64,000 nt of DNA from Bacteroidales bacterium UBA2287. GTDB taxonomy: Bacteria; Bacteroidota; Bacteroidia; Bacteroidales; Tenuifilaceae. The notes below the pieces were generated by a model, which was given only the letters and a program-made list of their open reading frames with translations, had not been told where the DNA came from and searched no databases. A program made the translations under genes and the position numbers. Positions 9,889 to 19,211 of this stretch are shown one piece after another. Numbering within the stretch: position 1 is the stretch's first letter; each line of letters begins with the position of its first letter. The stretch lies in assembly GCA_002345675.1 (NCBI GenBank), contig DDWL01000038.1, forward strand, positions 1 to 64,000, read 5' to 3'.

Positions 9889-10323
9889 ATGGACGAAGTT
9901 GAAATTTTACTAGTTGAAGATAACCCCGCCGATGTCGAGTTAACCCTTCGAGCGCTTAAAAAAAACAATATTGCCAACAAAGTTGTTATAGTAGGCGATG
10001 GCGAAGAAGCTCTCGATTTTATATTTGCTCGTGGTAGTTATAGTACCCGAAGCACAAACGAATTACCAAAGGTTATTCTTCTCGACCTTAAGTTGCCAAA
10101 GGTTAGCGGCCTCGAAGTACTTGCCGAAATTAAGGGCAACCCAAAAACCCGAATGATTCCAATAGTTGTGCTAACATCTTCGAAGGAAGAAAAGGACATT
10201 GTTGAAAGCTACAAGTTAGGGGTAAACAGTTACATAGTAAAACCTGTCGATTTCGATAAGTTTATCGATTCGGTTAAAGACATAGGAATGTACTGGCTGC
10301 TTGTAAACCAATCACCATTTTAA
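9889..10323 (+). CDS. Rcp1-like single-domain response regulator
   Basis: A 144-residue protein consisting only of a receiver domain. It starts DEVEILLVEDNPADVELTLR, with phospho-acceptor Asp66 (ILLDLKLPKVSG), conserved Thr/Ser (VLTSS) and Lys (SYIVKPVDF). Length, the inserted loop before the Asp and the C-terminal helix (MYWLLVNQSP) match the Rcp1 family, the cognate receivers of phytochrome-like histidine kinases. It has no output domain and so probably passes phosphate on or acts by protein contact. It lies between two kinases (8582, 10382), and the kinase at 5450 has the matching transmitter type; which one is the true partner is not shown by the sequence. Confidence 0.9.
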   Translation: MDEVEILLVEDNPADVELTLRALKKNNIANKVVIVGDGEEALDFIFARGSYSTRSTNELPKVILLDLKLPKVSGLEVLAEIKGNPKTRMIPIVVLTSSKEEKDIVESYKLGVNSYIVKPVDFDKFIDSVKDIGMYWLLVNQSPF

Positions 10324-10381
10324 AAACGGTTAAAGTAAGTGTTTTTCAAAATTAAAATTTTTGTAAAATAATTGAACCGAA

Positions 10382-13093
10382 ATGGTGCTTGAGAATCAGA
10401 AAATTAGAATTCTTTTTGTCGAAGACCTAACTTCGGACTACGAACTTGCAACTCGCACTTTAAAGCGTGAAAATATTCAAATTATCTCTCAGCGTGTCGA
10501 CACTGCAAGCGAAATGCTCGATGCGCTTAACGATTTTAAGCCCCAATTAATAGTTTCCGACTACTCTATGCCCCTTTTTAATGGTATGGAAGCTTTAAAA
10601 CTTGCACTCAAATTCGCTCCACAAATTCCATTTATTATGCTAACGGGATCGATGAACGAAGAAACTGCTGTTGAGTGCATGAAAGCTGGAGCAACCGATT
10701 ACGTAATTAAGGAACGCATAAAACGATTACCCTTTGCAGTGGCCGAAGCGCTCGAGAAGTCGAGGTTACAAGTTTCGAAACGAAAAGCAGAGTATGCCTT
10801 AATAAAAAGTGAAGAACGTTTTAGGCGGCTTGCCGAAAATGCCCAGGACTTAATTTACCGCTTCGAGTTTTTACCGCAACGTCAATTTACTTACGTTAGC
10901 CCTTCGGTTACAACGTTAACGGGTTACACACCCGAGGAGCATTATGCCGACCCCGATTTAGGATTCAAAATTATTCACCCCGACGACCAACACTTAATGG
11001 ATAATATTGGTCGCGATGTCGAAAATCTTGTTAAACCACTTACAATTCGATGGATTAAAAAGGATGGTAGCGTAATTTGGACGGAGCAAATTAACGTTTA
11101 CATGTTCAATAGTAATGGCGAACTATTTGCTATCGAGGGAGTTGTTCGCGACATTACAGTACGAAAACAGACCGAAATTGACCTTAAGGAAATGCAGCTA
11201 ATGACGCAGGCAACCCTCGATTCCATTAGTGCCAATATTTGCTTGGTCGACGAAACAGGGATTATTCTTTCGGTAAATAAATCGTGGTTAGAATTTGCAA
11301 CAGTTAACACCAATAGTTGGAACATTCTTGGCGTTGGGGCAAACTATTTTACAGCATGCGAAAATGCTACTGAAAACGACAAAGATGCTGCAATGCAGTT
11401 TCTTTGGGGAATTCATCTCGTTTTTCGAGGTGATAAGGATATTTTTGAAATGGAATACGAATGCCATTCGCCCACCGAAAAACGCTGGTTTATGGCTCGA
11501 GTTACACCCTTCGATTTGGCAAACCTTAAGCATAAGCGAGTTGTTATTGCTCACGAAAACATTACGCAACAAAAGCTTGCCGAAAACTCGGTACGCGAAA
11601 ATGAGGAGAGGTATAGTGCTTTTTTAAATTCAACAGTCGATATTGCGTTTATTAAAGATGAAGGCTTACGGTACATCTTTATCAATAAAGCAGGTCAGCT
11701 ATTTTATGGCAAGACCCAAACCGAAATATTGGGGCAAACAGATTTTAGCTTATTAGACCATGAATTTGCCCATAATTGCTCTTTATCCGACAAACAATGC
11801 CTTAGTAGCAATACATTAGTTGTAAATATCGAAATTGTTAAAAATAAAATTTTAGAAACCCGAAAGTTCCCCATTAAACTTAAAAGTGGTAAAATAGGAG
11901 TTGCAGGATTTATTCGTGATGTAACCGACATTCATAGTGCTCAAAAGGCAATTGCCGATTCGGAAAAGCAGTATCGCAGCCTTGTTGAAAATTCGCTTGT
12001 AGGAGTTTACAAAACGAATACTAAGGGCGAATTTTTATTTGCAAATATTGCTCTTTGCCAAATACTTGAGTACGAATCGCCACGCGATTTATTAAACACA
12101 AATGTTAAGTCATTATATAAAAATGTAACCGATAGAGACATTTTTTTAGAGCAAATTTACAAGAAAAATAGAGTAGCAAATTACGAAGTTGAAATGCTAA
12201 CAGCAAAGGGCAACGTTAAAAATGTTATTGTTAGTGCAGCGCTGTCTAAAAATGTAATTTCGGGAATGATGCTCGACATAACCGATCGCAAGAAAATAGA
12301 AATAGAACTTTTGGCCAAAAAAATTGAAATTGAGGCGCAAAACGAAGAGTATAGAGTGTTAAACGAAGAGCTTAACATTGCAATTGACAAGGCCGAGGAA
12401 AACGACCAACTTAAAACTTCATTCCTGCAAAATCTATCGCACGAAATTCGAACTCCAATGAATGGGATTGTTGGTTTTACTCAACTCCTTAAGGAAAAGG
12501 GGAATGATCCCGAGTTAAGTTCGCAGTATATTGAAATAATTGAAAAATCGAGCGATAGGTTAATGAGCCTTATTAGCGACCTTGTCGATATTTCGAAAGT
12601 TGAAACTGGACAAATTGAAATTATATTTGAGCAGTTTAACCTAAACGAAACTCTTAATGAGCTTTACTTGCTTTTTTCGAATATTGCCAACGAAAAGGGG
12701 CTAATAGTTAAAATGGGGCCAATACTTCCCGAAAACGAGTGTGTAATTACAAGCGATCAGGGTAAGGTATTTCAAATTCTTTCGAATTTGCTTAAAAATG
12801 CCGTTAAATTTACCAATTCAGGGGTAATTGAATTTGGCTGTCAAAGAAAAAAAGCATTTATCGAATTTTACGTAAAAGATACTGGTATTGGTATATATAA
12901 AGAAAAGCAAGGTATTATTTTCGATAGATTTGTTCAGGCCGACACCTCAATTTCGAGAGGTTACGAGGGTGCTGGACTTGGACTTTCAATTTCGAGAGCA
13001 TTTGTTGATAAATTAGGGGGCAGTATTTGGGTTTCGAGCGAATTCAATAGTGGTTCTACTTTCTACTTTACAATTCCATTCAACCCTAAGTAA
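10382..13093 (+). CDS. REC-PAS4-histidine kinase
   Basis: A 903-residue soluble kinase. N-terminal receiver (about 1-125, phospho-acceptor Asp60 in LIVSDYSMP), then four PAS domains at about 140-265, 275-400, 405-520 and 525-645, a coiled coil at about 645-675, HisKA with His687 (LSHEIRTPMNGIVGF) and HATPase with NLLKNAVKFT, DTGIGI and GAGLGLS. No membrane segment is present, so it senses an internal cue or is driven through its receiver. It carries no C-terminal receiver; the separate receiver gene at 13226 has the sequence type usually fused to such kinases and is the likely acceptor. Between the two genes is only a short palindromic repeat. The PAS ligands cannot be told from sequence. Confidence 0.9.
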   Translation: MVLENQKIRILFVEDLTSDYELATRTLKRENIQIISQRVDTASEMLDALNDFKPQLIVSDYSMPLFNGMEALKLALKFAPQIPFIMLTGSMNEETAVECMKAGATDYVIKERIKRLPFAVAEALEKSRLQVSKRKAEYALIKSEERFRRLAENAQDLIYRFEFLPQRQFTYVSPSVTTLTGYTPEEHYADPDLGFKIIHPDDQHLMDNIGRDVENLVKPLTIRWIKKDGSVIWTEQINVYMFNSNGELFAIEGVVRDITVRKQTEIDLKEMQLMTQATLDSISANICLVDETGIILSVNKSWLEFATVNTNSWNILGVGANYFTACENATENDKDAAMQFLWGIHLVFRGDKDIFEMEYECHSPTEKRWFMARVTPFDLANLKHKRVVIAHENITQQKLAENSVRENEERYSAFLNSTVDIAFIKDEGLRYIFINKAGQLFYGKTQTEILGQTDFSLLDHEFAHNCSLSDKQCLSSNTLVVNIEIVKNKILETRKFPIKLKSGKIGVAGFIRDVTDIHSAQKAIADSEKQYRSLVENSLVGVYKTNTKGEFLFANIALCQILEYESPRDLLNTNVKSLYKNVTDRDIFLEQIYKKNRVANYEVEMLTAKGNVKNVIVSAALSKNVISGMMLDITDRKKIEIELLAKKIEIEAQNEEYRVLNEELNIAIDKAEENDQLKTSFLQNLSHEIRTPMNGIVGFTQLLKEKGNDPELSSQYIEIIEKSSDRLMSLISDLVDISKVETGQIEIIFEQFNLNETLNELYLLFSNIANEKGLIVKMGPILPENECVITSDQGKVFQILSNLLKNAVKFTNSGVIEFGCQRKKAFIEFYVKDTGIGIYKEKQGIIFDRFVQADTSISRGYEGAGLGLSISRAFVDKLGGSIWVSSEFNSGSTFYFTIPFNPK

Positions 13094-13144
13094 TCCTTAA
13101 AACATAAAAAAGTTGTTTAAGTATTAATTAATATATTGGTTTTC

Positions 13145-13188
13145 AATTGCCACGCCCCGATAGTTATCGGGTTTATCCTGTGGCAATT
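13145..13188. repeat. nested palindrome containing CCCGATAGTTATCGGG
   Basis: Outer arms AATTGCCAC (13145-13153) and GTGGCAATT (13180-13188) enclose CCCGATAGTTATCGGG (13156-13171). The RNA would form a compound hairpin, but no T-run follows, so it is not a typical terminator. The same core palindrome occurs at four other intergenic places in the window. Confidence 0.75.
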
Positions 13189-13225
13189 AATCAAAATATA
13201 AATAGTTTTTTAAAAATAGTTAACT

Positions 13226-13618
13226 ATGGACAATAATAATAGTTTTCAAAATAAAAATACCAAAGTTCTTGTTGTCGACGATGATGTGGTTAGCCGAATG
13301 CTTTTAAGCGAAATTTTAAAAGACTGCAATATGGCCATAACCATAGCTCGTAACGGTCTCGAAGCTGTTGAGAAGGTAAAAGCCGATAGCACCTTCGATT
13401 TTATACTAATGGACCTTAAAATGCCAATAATGAATGGCTACGAAGCTACCGAAGCTATAAGAGGGTTTGGATACACCAAGCCTATAATTGCTCAAACTGC
13501 CTATGCCAGTATAGAGGATAAGTCGAAGGTTAACTCCTTAGGGTTTAGCGCTTACCTTTCGAAACCTATTAGTAAAGTTAGGCTATTGGATTTGCTTCAA
13601 AAATTATTAGGACAGTAA
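13226..13618 (+). CDS. single-domain response regulator (CheY-like)
   Basis: A 130-residue receiver. Acidic pair in VLVVDDDVVSR, phospho-acceptor Asp63 (FILMDLKMPIMNGYEATEAI), conserved Thr (AQTAYA) and Lys (AYLSKPIS). The sequence is of the type normally fused to the C-terminus of hybrid kinases (MDLKMPIMNGYEAT), and here it stands alone just downstream of a kinase lacking such a receiver (10382-13093). I infer that the pair are split partners. No DNA-binding domain, so output is by contact or further relay. It is the last gene of the signalling island before a roughly 300-bp repeat element. Confidence 0.9.
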   Translation: MDNNNSFQNKNTKVLVVDDDVVSRMLLSEILKDCNMAITIARNGLEAVEKVKADSTFDFILMDLKMPIMNGYEATEAIRGFGYTKPIIAQTAYASIEDKSKVNSLGFSAYLSKPISKVRLLDLLQKLLGQ

Positions 13619-13666
13619 CTCTCTTGCAATAGCCAACACGATATATATAACCATAGCCGTCAGGCT

Positions 13667-13965
13667 ATAGAGACATTTATTTGATTTTCTACATCAATTT
13701 GTTGATAATAAAGTTGTAAGTACTTTAGCTACAGAGTAGTTGGCTGTTTATAGTAACAAAAACTATTATTTACCAAAAGCTCCAAAGGAGCGCCTGTAAA
13801 TATGGTATACACCTATTCGCAAATGTACTATCAAATTGTTTTTTGCGGTTCAAGAGAGCGCTCCTCTGGAGCTTTAGTTTTTTGATAAATATTTACTATA
13901 AACATAAAGCCCCGCTGGGGCAATTGAAAATAGTGCTTTTTAATATTTGCCTGACGGCATGGATG
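13667..13965. repeat. intergenic palindromic element, copy B
   Basis: Second copy of the element at 5070-5395, filling most of the 424-bp gap 13619-14042. Matching palindromes: GCTCCAAAGGAGC (13779-13791), GCTCCTCTGGAGC (13860-13872) and GCCCCGCTGGGGC (13909-13921). It also carries the TGTTTATAG and CTATAAACAT heads in opposite orientation, and the block TGCGGTTCAAGAGAGCG before the middle palindrome is the same in both copies. The copies differ by substitutions that keep the stems paired (for example CTCTGG against CGCTGG centres). The rest of the gap shows no gene. Confidence 0.8.
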
Positions 13966-14042
13966 GATATAGGGTCGTCGCAATCATCATAATTAATTTT
14001 TTCTATTACAATTAAAACAGTTTTCTAAATTTTTTTAAATAA

Positions 14043-14714
14043 ATGGAAGAAACTTTAAGGTCAAAAACACTATCGAATAAATTCATAAATGGGCTAAGTT
14101 TCGAACTTCGCACCCTTCTTAATGGCTTTTCGGGCCCCGTTCAGCTGCTTAAAGTTATTGTCGAAAACCCCGAACTGGCCGAAATATTCAGAATGTTCGA
14201 CTCAACGCTTTCGCGGCTCGAGAGGCTTACAATGCGTTCCGAAATAGTTTTAAGTATCGATTCGGATCAGTATCAGCTTAGCAAAACCGATGTAAATATT
14301 GTTGACATTGCCCGTTACAGTATTATTGAAATGCAGAGCATTACCGATTTAGAGAATGTGAAGATTATTATTCCCCAGCAACCTGCTAATATTACCATCC
14401 ATGGCAACTTCGATTACCTAATTCAGGTTTTTAACGTTCTGCTCGAAACGGCAGTCTCTCTTTCGGAGGAAAACTCTCAAATAAATGTCGATTTTTTCAA
14501 TAGCGACAATGAAGTTAAGTGTTTAATTTACTCGAACACTGCTTCGTTGCCTTTCGATTGGAATAGTAGCCTCGAGCAACTCGAATCGAGCGATAATGCC
14601 CCATGGGATGTGTTTATGGTAAAAAAAATACTAGCACTTCAAAATGCCGATATTAGTGTTGTAAATACCAATGGACAAGCACATAGCTTCGAAATTCTTT
14701 TTAAAAAACCATAG
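14043..14714 (+). CDS. degenerate histidine-kinase-like protein (pseudokinase)
   Basis: A 223-residue protein aligning with HisKA plus HATPase but with both active sites lost. The H-box reads NGLSFELRTLLNGFSG, where kinases have SHELRTPLN: the phospho-His is Phe20 and the Pro is Leu. Near residue 135 the N-box region reads LIQVFNVLLETAVSLS, lacking the Asn-Ala pair, and no G1 or G2 glycine motif is present. The fold is probably kept while phosphotransfer and ATP binding are not. The gene ends 2 bp before the ABC transporter gene, so the two are almost certainly co-transcribed. I infer a scaffold or regulator of that transporter, or a decoy partner for the nearby kinases. It has no membrane segment. 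Homology to histidine kinases is good; the function is unknown. Confidence 0.8.
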   Translation: MEETLRSKTLSNKFINGLSFELRTLLNGFSGPVQLLKVIVENPELAEIFRMFDSTLSRLERLTMRSEIVLSIDSDQYQLSKTDVNIVDIARYSIIEMQSITDLENVKIIIPQQPANITIHGNFDYLIQVFNVLLETAVSLSEENSQINVDFFNSDNEVKCLIYSNTASLPFDWNSSLEQLESSDNAPWDVFMVKKILALQNADISVVNTNGQAHSFEILFKKP

Positions 14715-14716
14715 GT

Positions 14717-17700
14717 ATGAACGAGTCCATGCTCAAATCTATGCTGCAAATTCTTGCAGGTTTTGCTGCACTAAAAAGCGATACTTCACCCATATTACTA
14801 ACTAAACATGTTGAGGGTTACATCGAAAGGAATTTTGGAAAACGGTTTGTAAAGCAAAAACTCGAAGAGTTCAATCGAAACCTAACCGAATCAAATCAGA
14901 GCAACGATAAAAAATCGCTTCTCGAGAAGGTTTGCAACAGCATAAATAAGGAATTCTCGCTTACCCAAAAGTTCCTTTTGCTTATAAACATACTCAATTT
15001 TTACTCCTTTACTAAAATCGAAAGGCTAAGCCAAAGCCAATCAGGCGATAGTACGCTGGAGCAGTTAGCCTTGTGGCTAAAAGTAAACCAAACCGATTTT
15101 TTATGCTGTATGTACTTTGCATTTGGGCAAGTGCATAATATTCCCAGTAAACAAAACCTGCTTATTGTAGCAAACCAAAATCCAAACTTAAGCGATATTC
15201 AGTTTCTTAAAAGCGAAGGAATTAAGGGCATTATACAGTTCCTTTATGTTCCAAGTGCAAACATTTTAATTTTTAATTACAATGGCACTTCGCAGCTCGA
15301 ATTAAACTCAAAGCCCGTTTTCTCTAATCATATCTATGTTTTTTCGTCGGGGCAAATGCTTATGGGTAAGAGCATTGAGTCGGTTTACTACGGAAATGTT
15401 CTAAGGTCGATTCTTCGTTACAACAGAGTTGATGAAATAAACCTTTTTGCAAAAAATATAAGTTACAGCTATAATAAAAGCGAAAAGGGCATTAAAAATC
15501 TCTCTTTATCGGGCAGCAGTGGCGAGCTAATAGGTATTATGGGAGGGAGTGGAGTTGGCAAATCAACGCTGCTTAAATTGCTGTCGGGTAGTTTAAAAGT
15601 ACAACAGGGCGAAATACTAATAAATGGCAAAAACATATATACCATAGGCCCCAATTTAAAGGGAATTCTTGGTGTTATGCACCAAGAAGAATGCCTTGTA
15701 GAAGAACTTACCGTTTACGAAAATTTGTACTATAGCGCATGCCTCTCAATGGGCAATTTGCCCAAAAGTGAAATACGTAAAATTGTCGACAGTAAACTTT
15801 TTGAACTCGATTTGGTCGATTGCAAAAGTAATAGAGTAGGAGCCCCTGGAAATCGTAAGCTAAGCGGTGGGCAGCGAAAAAGGCTTGCCATAGCAATGGA
15901 AATTATTCGTGAGCCAAAAATACTTCTTGTCGACGAGCCAACCTCGGGGTTATCGTCGTCCGATTCGGAAGTTGTAATGAATATTCTTAAAAATATTGCC
16001 CTTGAGGGCAAACTGGTAATTGTTAATATTCACCAGCCCTCATCGGAAATTTTTAAACTGTTCGACTCCCTTATTATCCTCGACAGGGGTGGTGTTCCCA
16101 TTTTTTCGGGAAACCCTGCCGAGGCTATTCTTCATTTTAAAACCATTGCCAATAAGGTTGATAAGCACCTAAGTAGCTGCGAAAGCTGCGGAAATATTAA
16201 GCCCGAACTTATTTTCGACATAGTTGAGGAGCGAAATGTTGACGAGTTGGGACAAAAAAAAGCCGACCGAAAATTTTCGCCCAGCGATTGGCATAGCTAT
16301 TACCAACATAAATTACCTGATTTAGCAAAACCAATTCAGGAGAAAAATTTACCCGAAGCAAATCATGTTTTGCCAAGTACACGCTTTCAGTTTGCAACTT
16401 TCTTTAAGCGCAATTTACTTGCAAAGCTGCGCAATTCCGAATTCATTTTTCTGGCACTGCTGCTTTCGCCAATTTTGGCAACAATAATATCGGTATTTTT
16501 AAGGTACTCCATGTCATCAAGTGGTGTTCCCGAGGTTTATAACTTGTACTCAAATCCAAATTTGGCGGCATTTTTCTTAATGTGTATTCTGGCATCAATA
16601 TTCTTTGGATTAATACTTAGCTGCGACGACATTTTTCGCGATAGTCAAATAATAGTTAGGGAGCAGCATATTGGTCTAAGCCTAAAAAGTTTTTACAATT
16701 CGAAGGTTGCATTTTTATTGCTCCTTAGTGCCTACCAAACGATTGCATTTTCGTTAATAGGAACTTATATTTTGGAACTTAAGGGCATTTCAATGCCACT
16801 TTGGTTAATTCTTTTTTCGGTATCGTTTTTTGGGAACTTGGCAGGTTTAATTGTGTCGTCGTCGCTAAAGTCGATTGTAGCAATCTACATTTTGGTTCCA
16901 TTTCTTCTTATTCCACAAATTCTTTTTAGCGGTTTAGTGGTTCGTTTCGATAGTTTAAATTCAACCTTAAGCTCTCAAAAGTATGTTCCCATAGTGGGCG
17001 AGGTTATGAGCTCGCGTTGGGCTGTAGAAGCTATTATTGTTCACTTTTATGTGAACAATAGCTATAATAAACCGTTGTTTCAGTACGATTTAAAGGAGAG
17101 TGCTATTAAGTTTCGAATTTTAAATTTAACTCCTGAACTAGAAAGGTTGCTTGATAAGCAAAAAGAATCGAAAGATTCGGTAACACTAAACGAACGATTG
17201 CAGCTAAGGAATGGAATTCAACTGTTAGCACATGGGCAAAACCTAAAAATTCCCAGCAACCTTTTCGATGAATCCAACAAATATTTTATTCAAGACGCCT
17301 TGGATCTTATTTATAAATCGAAAAGTTCTTTTGCAACCCAATATTCTGAACTTAAGCATGAACGCGACAGGCAAATTGAAAAACTATACCCACAATCGGA
17401 AAATGGCAGGCAATTATTTATGCATAGCAAGGAAAAGTACCATAATAAGTCAATTGACGATATGGTACGTAATAGGTTTGTATTACCCGCTATGGTTCAG
17501 TATAATAATGAGTTTATTCAAAAATCCGATCCCATTTTTCAGGTATCCAGTTCAGCATTTGGGCGGTCGCACTTTTGGGCTCCCTACAAGCAACTTGGCA
17601 ATTTTTCAATTCAAACATATTGGTATAACCTAATTGCAATATGGGTAATGATTACTATTTGTTATCTTGTGCTTATATTTAACATCATTCCACGAATTAT

Positions 17701-17719
17701 AAGGTTGTTTCGAGCATAG
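14717..17719 (+). CDS. ABCG-type ABC transporter with N-terminal TerB-like region
   Basis: A 1000-residue half-transporter in the domain order of the eukaryotic White/ABCG family. Residues 1-120 are helical and resemble a TerB-type domain; 120-240 are unassigned. The ATPase domain is at about 245-480, with Walker A GGSGVGKST (near 276), signature LSGGQRKR (near 382), Walker B ILLVDEPTSGL (near 402) and H-loop NIHQPSSE (near 438). A Cys-rich insert (SSCESCGN) follows near 485. The ABC2 membrane domain has five segments at about 576-742, a large extracytoplasmic region of roughly 220 residues (745-965), and a last segment at 966-992. It is translationally close to the upstream pseudokinase; a lipoprotein and a secreted protein follow. 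Substrate unknown; export is expected from the family. Confidence 0.85.
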   Translation: MNESMLKSMLQILAGFAALKSDTSPILLTKHVEGYIERNFGKRFVKQKLEEFNRNLTESNQSNDKKSLLEKVCNSINKEFSLTQKFLLLINILNFYSFTKIERLSQSQSGDSTLEQLALWLKVNQTDFLCCMYFAFGQVHNIPSKQNLLIVANQNPNLSDIQFLKSEGIKGIIQFLYVPSANILIFNYNGTSQLELNSKPVFSNHIYVFSSGQMLMGKSIESVYYGNVLRSILRYNRVDEINLFAKNISYSYNKSEKGIKNLSLSGSSGELIGIMGGSGVGKSTLLKLLSGSLKVQQGEILINGKNIYTIGPNLKGILGVMHQEECLVEELTVYENLYYSACLSMGNLPKSEIRKIVDSKLFELDLVDCKSNRVGAPGNRKLSGGQRKRLAIAMEIIREPKILLVDEPTSGLSSSDSEVVMNILKNIALEGKLVIVNIHQPSSEIFKLFDSLIILDRGGVPIFSGNPAEAILHFKTIANKVDKHLSSCESCGNIKPELIFDIVEERNVDELGQKKADRKFSPSDWHSYYQHKLPDLAKPIQEKNLPEANHVLPSTRFQFATFFKRNLLAKLRNSEFIFLALLLSPILATIISVFLRYSMSSSGVPEVYNLYSNPNLAAFFLMCILASIFFGLILSCDDIFRDSQIIVREQHIGLSLKSFYNSKVAFLLLLSAYQTIAFSLIGTYILELKGISMPLWLILFSVSFFGNLAGLIVSSSLKSIVAIYILVPFLLIPQILFSGLVVRFDSLNSTLSSQKYVPIVGEVMSSRWAVEAIIVHFYVNNSYNKPLFQYDLKESAIKFRILNLTPELERLLDKQKESKDSVTLNERLQLRNGIQLLAHGQNLKIPSNLFDESNKYFIQDALDLIYKSKSSFATQYSELKHERDRQIEKLYPQSENGRQLFMHSKEKYHNKSIDDMVRNRFVLPAMVQYNNEFIQKSDPIFQVSSSAFGRSHFWAPYKQLGNFSIQTYWYNLIAIWVMITICYLVLIFNIIPRIIRLFRA

Positions 17720-17815
17720 ATGTTTCAATTAGCAACCTAAATTCGATAGAGAAATAATCATAAAAGTACTGTACAATAAGGTAATAAGGTTTATTTTGTA
17801 GCAAAAGTTATAGTT

Positions 17816-17888
17816 ACTAAGGTTGAAAATATTTGAATAAGGTTTTTTAGGCGTCATAAACCTTATTTGCGCTTCGACTAACCTTAGT
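17816..17888. other. nested inverted repeat downstream of the ABC transporter
   Basis: Outer arms ACTAAGGTT (17816-17824) and AACCTTAGT (17880-17888) enclose inner arms AATAAGGTTT (17836-17845) and AAACCTTATT (17858-17867). It lies 97 bp after the ABC gene in the 585-bp gap 17720-18304. No run of T follows, so its role as a terminator is doubtful. Between 18086 and 18250 I see nothing recognisable. Confidence 0.5.
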
Positions 17889-17995
17889 GAAACATTAATA
17901 ATGTCAGTTCGACATAAGGAATAACATCGAAGAGTAAGAGTAAGAATAAAATTTATTTCATTTTTAATAGGGCTGCTTATTAAGTAAAAAACTTC

Positions 17996-18082
17996 TAACC
18001 ACAAAGGGCACCAAGTTTTATACACAAAGTTCACAAAGCACTATATTTGTGAGAATTAACTTTGTCCCCGATAATTATCGGG
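17996..18082. repeat. partial TAACCACAAAG repeat with CCCGATAATTATCGGG
   Basis: Starts with TAACCACAAAG like the element at 51027 and ends with the palindrome CCCGATAATTATCGGG (18067-18082), one base different from the other copies. The closing inverted arm TTTGTGGTTA is missing, so this looks like a truncated member of the family. Confidence 0.55.
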
Positions 18083-18252
18083 ACGTAGTTCAATAACAAT
18101 TAACGTAATCAAAGTAAATTCGAATCGTATTAAAACAATCATTTTGTAAAATGCAAAACATAAAATCTCTGTGTTGAAAATTACTTCAAACTCACTTTAG
18201 TAACTCCATGGTTTTACAAGAACTAATTGCGCAGTTCAATTCCATTAATATT

Positions 18253-18283
18253 TTTGAATCGTTGTTAAAAAAGCCTATATTTG
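18253..18283 (+). promoter_or_regulatory. Bacteroidota-type promoter of the lipoprotein gene
   Basis: TTTG (18253-18256), 19 nt, TATATTTG (18276-18283): a full match to the Bacteroidota -33/-7 consensus at legal spacing. The ATG at 18305 is 21 nt downstream. This suggests that the lipoprotein and secreted-protein pair is transcribed separately from the transporter. Confidence 0.7.
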
Positions 18284-18304
18284 TTTTAATTAACTGAAAG
18301 TAAA

Positions 18305-19180
18305 ATGAAAACACTTACAAAATCACTTGTAATACTTACGCTACTTATTCCGTTTGGTTGCATGTCTCCAAAAGATGGAGGCAATGCCGAGAATAAAGCA
18401 TTAAACGACTCCCTTTTAAATGTTCAGGATATTGAATATTTAATTCCTTCGCCAAGCGAAGTTATTTCAGTTATTCGCGATCAGGGATTGGTGTACAACT
18501 CTAAAATAGTAAGCCCAATTCAACCAGCAAAAGAGTACACGCTTTACCGCAGCCAGGCTCTAAACTTTGGCGTTTACCTTTCCGATCTTTCGTACTTTAT
18601 GATATTCGAAGATCAGTCCAATGCAATTCGATACCTTTATCATATTCAAGAACTTTCGGTAATACTTAATATTGAAGAGTACTTTAGCGACGAATTTTTT
18701 AATAAATTGCTAAGCAACCTTTCGAACCCCGATACCTTAAAGGCCATTTCGTTAGAGCAATCATCGCTGTTTTTTAGCAAAATGCAAAGCATGGGCAATA
18801 AGGATTTAGTATTGCTTATAACAACTGGGGCAATGGTTGAAACGCTTTACCTATCGCTAAATGTTATGGAAAACAAATCAATTGACGACCGTATTACCGA
18901 ATCGGTTATAAGTTTGGCAATGGTTTACGACAACTTTTACTCGTACATGTCAACATCTCCCTTTCAGGATAGCAATTTAAATAAGCTTTTCACCGATCTT
19001 CAAGAGGTTCGCGATATCTTTACCTCTATGTACATTAAGCAGGTTTCAACATCAATCAGAAAGGAAAACGATGTTGTTTTAACCAGCGAGGTTAATCACC
19101 AAATAAACGATTTTCTGGTCGAAAAACTTAAAATAAGTGTAAATCGAATACGCGAAAACATTATAAATCAGAGGTATTAG
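18305..19180 (+). CDS. lipoprotein of unknown function
   Basis: A 291-residue protein with a lipoprotein signal peptide: charged start, hydrophobic core and lipobox IPFGC with Cys19. The mature part is helical without recognised motifs and is rich in Leu, Ser and Asp. No enzyme signature is seen. It has a strong promoter directly upstream and is followed 31 bp later by a secreted-protein gene, and the pair ends at a terminator. Its position behind the ABCG-type transporter suggests an envelope role connected with it, but this is inference from neighbourhood only. Probably anchored in the inner or outer membrane facing the periplasm. Confidence 0.8.
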   Translation: MKTLTKSLVILTLLIPFGCMSPKDGGNAENKALNDSLLNVQDIEYLIPSPSEVISVIRDQGLVYNSKIVSPIQPAKEYTLYRSQALNFGVYLSDLSYFMIFEDQSNAIRYLYHIQELSVILNIEEYFSDEFFNKLLSNLSNPDTLKAISLEQSSLFFSKMQSMGNKDLVLLITTGAMVETLYLSLNVMENKSIDDRITESVISLAMVYDNFYSYMSTSPFQDSNLNKLFTDLQEVRDIFTSMYIKQVSTSIRKENDVVLTSEVNHQINDFLVEKLKISVNRIRENIINQRY

Positions 19181-19211
19181 GCCTATTCAGTTTTACTAAT
19201 TTACAACCATT

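Noticed and set aside
17729..18034. Open frame of 101 codons on the minus strand in the gap after the ABC transporter
   Set aside because: It is made of hydrophobic low-complexity residues over an AT-rich inverted-repeat region, with no domain, no promoter and codon use unlike the neighbours.
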